Shown: positions 13,201 to 15,696 of the stretch, piece by piece
Layout of the letters: every line of letters starts with the position of its first letter
How positions within the stretch are numbered: position 1 is the first letter of the stretch
NCBI GenBank assembly: GCA_947176435.1
Contig: CAMWQH010000004.1
Location: 1 to 15,696, forward strand
Origin: an uncultured Mycoplasmataceae bacterium
Lineage (GTDB): Bacteria > Bacillota_I > Bacilli_A > Mycoplasmatales > Mycoplasmoidaceae
Length of the DNA stretch: 15,696 bases
Direction: 5' to 3'
The notes under the pieces: generated by a model
Told to the model about the DNA's origin: nothing
The model's database searches: none
What the model saw: the letters and a program-made list of their open reading frames with translations, nothing else
Program-made: the position numbers and the translations under genes

Positions 13201-15660
13201 GTAGCATATGATGCAGAAACAAATAAAATTAACATAAATACAGCTGCTATTGAAAATAAAATTTCCTCAATGGAAAAAGAAATACGTTTACAAATGCAAA
13301 GAGAAGAATTAGAAGCAAGTATAAGAGCAAAAGTAGAATTGGAAAATCAAATATTTGAAAAAAGAAATGAATATGAAGAAAAATATAATCAGTTATTACA
13401 AAAACAGAAAGAAAACAAACCAATAAGAGATGCTGAAGAACTAAGTATACAAAGACTTAGAAATGACATCGCTCAACTGGAAAAAGAAATGGAAAAATAT
13501 ACTGAGAAAGAGGCAGAATTAGTACAAGTAAAAGAAAATACTATAAATGCCTTATCTGAAGAAGATAAAAGGTTAGTGCAAGTATACAATCAAATAAACA
13601 GTTCAATACAAGGTATTGAATTATTAACAGACGCTATTGAAAGGGAAAATCAAGAGCTTGCTATGACAGAAGAACAAATGCAAGCATTGATTGTAGCGTA
13701 TCCTGAACTACAAGATAAAATTGAAGTAACATCAGAAGGATATAGAATACAAAAAGATGTATTAGAAGAACTTAAAAATAAAAGTGTAGAAAGTGCAAAT
13801 TCACAAATACAATCTGAAAAAGCAGTTGCGGAAAATGTAATTGCTCAAGCAAATGCAAGAATTAATGCAATTAAACAAGAAATTGCTGCTTTACAAGCAT
13901 TAGCAGCAGCAAGGGCAGCTATGACTGGAAACATGGTAGGTTTAGCAGGAGAATCTACTACAATTGGTTTAAAAATGGTAGGTTTAGCAAAGCAACAAAA
14001 TGAACTTGCAAAGGCTACAGAAAGGCTAAATTCTTTAAATAGTGCAGCTGCTAAAGTACAAAGCTTAAATGCAGGTAGAGCAGCTGGTGCATCTTATGCT
14101 GGTGGCGGAAGTGGCGGTTCTGGCGGTGGCTCAAAAGGAAGCGGTTCTGGAAAAAGCAAAAACGAAAAAAGTGCATTAGAAATTGAAATTGAAGAATTTG
14201 AATATCTGGTTTCTATGGGACAGAAAACAAAGCAGGATATTGTGGAGTTTTACAAAGAGATTGCCCAACGTGCAGAACTTTCAGCAGAAGAAAGAAAAGA
14301 TATAGAAAAAAGGCTATATGATGCTTTAAAGGACTTTATACAAGAAGCATTAGAATTACAATTAGAAGCTGATAGAAAAAAATTAGAAAGTCTACAAGAA
14401 TTAACAGACAAAACAAAAAATTCTACAGAAGGAATGTTTTCAGCATTAAAAGAATACAGGGACAAAATGTATGCTCAATATGAAGAGGATGCAGAATTGT
14501 CTAAAAAAGAAATCAACGAAAAATATGATGCTGAAATGGAATATCTTGAAAAATCAGAAAGTGCAAGAAAGGCAGCACTCAAAGAAAGAGAAAAAGACAG
14601 AGAAAGAGAAGCAGATGAAGAAGATTATTATAGAAGACGTAGAGAAATATTAGAAGATATATACAGTGCCCATCAAAGAAGCGGACGTGATGCACGACTT
14701 GCAGAAAGAGAAGCAAGAAAGAAACTGGAAGACCTAGATAGAGAATGGGACGAAAAACAAGAAAAATGGAATGCTGAAGATGAAGAAGAAAGGCTCGAAG
14801 AATTATTCAAAAAACAAAAAGCCGAAATTGAAGAATTAAAAAACAGAGAGCTGCAAGCAGTAGATGAAATGCTTGAGAAAAATAAGGCATTTATAGACGA
14901 ACAGGTACAAAATGTGCTTAATCAGATACAGTTAATATATGATGATATTAAGGCGAAAAACGGCGAATTTTCTGTATTAACGTTACAGCAAATACAATCT
15001 CAAATGGAAACATATACTGCCCTTATAGGGGATTTCAGCAACGCATATTTAAGAAATTTAAAGGACCCTATTGACGCTGTAAACGAAAAATTGACAAATG
15101 ACCTAGAAAGAATTAGTCAAGCACAAATTGATGGGTTAAGCAAGAAAATAGAAGGAATAGAGAATGATTTTAATGAAGCAAACATCAATATGAAGGCTTA
15201 TGCTGCTGCAAAAAGCCCTGAATTATATGATGAATATTTAAAAGGCTTCATTGAACCAATGACAAATGGAATGTTTGAAGGGTTTGGAAAAGCAAGCCAG
15301 ATTATGGCTGAAATGGCTGATAAAAATGCTGCATATGTGTATAACGCATATCACAACAAATTTATCATACCACTAACAGAGGAAATTAATAAAATTATGC
15401 CTGTTACTAGACCAAGCTATATACCATTGCAAGAACTTGTTCCGACTAGTATTAAGCCTGAAATATATCAAAACTTGCTTCGTTCAAGCCAGGCCTCTCC
15501 TATAACATACAATACTAATACGTCAAATACAAGACAAAATAGTGTTATTGTGCAAGGAAATCTCTTAAATGTAAATAATGCTGCTAGTCAAATAGACGAG
15601 GCAAAATTATCAAAACGTATGATAAGAGAATTAAATAATCAATTTAATGCGTTTCCTTGA
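10219..15660 (+). CDS. Tail tape measure protein (TP901-like core)
   Basis: 1813 residues from GGAGGTG five nt before ATG 10219. In order: an N-terminal helical part (1-170) including a small beta segment; three 25-residue Glu/Gln/Lys repeats (177-251); coiled coil to ~440; a TP901-type tape measure core (~445-820: LTGIYGGIYAVQRGLRETL, VAAEFGRTFEDVQDTVLRF, GLLTAMKVSSGAAGKEVGNA); hydrophobic segments ~833-850 and ~893-918 (AGLTLGITALIGVLVKAIAQW); coiled coil ~925-1250; a Gly/Ser linker ~1293-1315; a highly charged coil ~1320-1590; and a C-terminal domain. The protein sets tail length by spanning the tube and is ejected with DNA. At about 1.5 A per residue it would predict a tail near 270 nm. 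It has no visible peptidoglycan hydrolase motif. Confidence 0.93.
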   Translation: MASKGSQTQHITKLDFDISEVEAQFQKIEQMVKKTSEALSNVVAKASEKNAQNTKRVYDSIISDAAQSTSKLGLSFKELGKSKKELEETLSTLGKITKIAYQSNPSTGTLLGATATAVTKDGKKIIETYKLQEEYVGKLEDGVKQYKYVWKQTSQQIINDIQAQEKAQQMADAEKQKAQERALREQQKMQSEQEKAANAQQKAQERALREQQKIQREQEKAANAQQKAQDRILREQQKAEKEQERIANSQQKKMETTLSVIDKMIEKQKTFQALQAATKQPNEQLVTKSGELQNQLQQLREIIVTNKKVDESALQQLATLKQQTVELNTQTRVQQKIDAERQKATKQLQQQQTETKKILQSIDSMISKQKELQATRNKFNYKSNVLTADSRELENQLQKMKQKIQTQGAVTQAEREELKVLQQQNSALQQSAGLSSGIRSSFSSNNFLSVAQQLTGIYGGIYAVQRGLRETLSTIKDVEFGVMEITRVFGDATLNVKEYTGSIFNVAAEFGRTFEDVQDTVLRFAQAGYTAEEAIENAKIAMLALNTAELNSKEATQSLIAVMQQWGMESKDFEGVVDRINKTADSFAITSQDLVDGLLKASSVAKVSNVSFEDTIGLLTAMKVSSGAAGKEVGNALKSIFSYIQRPNALKAFEEMGIEVYADKATGTLLPMMEILENMSEKWNRAGEAAKESMMDTFTAAGFMSEELAILTNAEEDYTNAVEAYTKASDRANDAETRQQQTQAAGVYRKNYYTALMENFAEVQKVVTNLQDADGYSMQENAKYMETLTAKYNQLIASLQSLAVSLGESGLMDLAKIIVEITAELVNLMNQGEMTLPIIATVGSLIHSAFSDKGALLKGLANDFKNMAKSVLTHKAATEGMSAAQIAYNSVALKTIAVNAGLTLGITALIGVLVKAIAQWKEHEEYMHRAENQFKETMEAAQQQAESQRENIAVAQEYIQILQNSIDAEGNSRLSKEQIEYYQKKINDVLGESAVAYDAETNKININTAAIENKISSMEKEIRLQMQREELEASIRAKVELENQIFEKRNEYEEKYNQLLQKQKENKPIRDAEELSIQRLRNDIAQLEKEMEKYTEKEAELVQVKENTINALSEEDKRLVQVYNQINSSIQGIELLTDAIERENQELAMTEEQMQALIVAYPELQDKIEVTSEGYRIQKDVLEELKNKSVESANSQIQSEKAVAENVIAQANARINAIKQEIAALQALAAARAAMTGNMVGLAGESTTIGLKMVGLAKQQNELAKATERLNSLNSAAAKVQSLNAGRAAGASYAGGGSGGSGGGSKGSGSGKSKNEKSALEIEIEEFEYLVSMGQKTKQDIVEFYKEIAQRAELSAEERKDIEKRLYDALKDFIQEALELQLEADRKKLESLQELTDKTKNSTEGMFSALKEYRDKMYAQYEEDAELSKKEINEKYDAEMEYLEKSESARKAALKEREKDREREADEEDYYRRRREILEDIYSAHQRSGRDARLAEREARKKLEDLDREWDEKQEKWNAEDEEERLEELFKKQKAEIEELKNRELQAVDEMLEKNKAFIDEQVQNVLNQIQLIYDDIKAKNGEFSVLTLQQIQSQMETYTALIGDFSNAYLRNLKDPIDAVNEKLTNDLERISQAQIDGLSKKIEGIENDFNEANINMKAYAAAKSPELYDEYLKGFIEPMTNGMFEGFGKASQIMAEMADKNAAYVYNAYHNKFIIPLTEEINKIMPVTRPSYIPLQELVPTSIKPEIYQNLLRSSQASPITYNTNTSNTRQNSVIVQGNLLNVNNAASQIDEAKLSKRMIRELNNQFNAFP
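10747..10971 (+). repeat. Three tandem 75-bp repeats inside the tape measure gene
   Basis: Units start at 10747, 10822 and 10897, in frame, each encoding 25 residues beginning KAQ(E/D)R(A/I)LREQQK. The first two units are nearly identical in DNA (AAAGCTCAGGAAAGAGCACT in both) while the third has diverged. This indicates a recent duplication on top of an older one. Each unit would add about 3.7 nm to the tail if the coil is fully helical. Confidence 0.85.
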
Positions 15661-15685
15661 AGTTTTTATATATACATAATATAAT
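15657..15685 (+). promoter_or_regulatory. Possible promoter after the tape measure gene
   Basis: TTGAAG (15657-15662, over the tape measure stop), 17-bp spacer, TATAAT (15680-15685), in the AT-rich end of the window. It would serve a distal-tail gene beyond the edge. The tract ATATATACAT here also occurs at 5739-5748 in the other intergenic promoter region. A chance match in AT-rich DNA is possible. Confidence 0.35.
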
Positions 15686-15696
15686 ATATATAGTAA

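Noticed and set aside
14471..14653. 60-codon + strand frame inside the tape measure gene
   Set aside because: Out-of-frame reading of a Lys/Glu-rich coiled coil with no ribosome site.

Overview
The window is a piece of a tailed-phage genome or prophage from a low-GC Gram-positive host. The AT-rich sequence, strong AGGAGG-type ribosome sites and TTGACA/TATAAT-like promoters suggest a Bacillota host, most likely a clostridial-type gut organism. Every gene lies on the + strand. The order head-tail connector, neck proteins, major tail protein, frameshifted tail chaperone, tape measure is that of a long-tailed siphovirus. Terminase, portal and capsid genes are not in the window.

Layout. (1) 97-411 encodes a small sigma-region-4-like HTH protein. 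It is followed by three ATGTC-type direct repeats exactly 11 bp apart, a promoter and a terminator. (2) 502-5662 is an operon of six poorly characterised proteins. They are rich in Tyr/Asn/Gln/Met or in Cys, look like virion or morphogenesis proteins, and are not assigned a function here. One of them is split by a mobile element. (3) 5777-10184 holds connector, head-closure, gp10-like neck, tail-terminator-like, major tail and tail-assembly-chaperone genes. The chaperone pair is joined by a canonical G_GGT_TTT -1 slippery heptamer. (4) 10219-15660 is one 1813-residue tape measure gene.

The most notable feature is an IStron at 2527-4464: a group I intron ribozyme fused to an IS605-type, tnpB-only transposon. 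It sits 16 nt into the coding sequence of a phage gene. P4, P6, P7, P8 and P9 helices can be read directly. A 7-bp P1 places a U.G wobble at the 5' splice site after TTTAT (2526), and a P9.0 pair (T2910-A4463, G2911-C4462) places the terminal intron G at 4464. These two independently chosen splice sites rejoin the exons in frame, giving a 154-residue protein starting MACYLYNNQGYACGG. The element lacks tnpA. Its TnpB lacks the usual Cys4 zinc finger and seems to carry a relocated catalytic glutamate. The omega-RNA right end and the 3' splice site coincide, so splicing and guide-RNA formation must compete for the same transcript.

The transcription units are compact. Terminators at 446, 2203 and 5672 are each overlapped or immediately followed by promoter-like elements, and a fourth terminator encloses the chaperone stop codon just before the tape measure gene. 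Working together, the regulator probably switches on the structural operons, the unknown proteins probably join or decorate the particle, and the remaining genes build the neck and tail. The IStron persists because splicing keeps its host gene functional.
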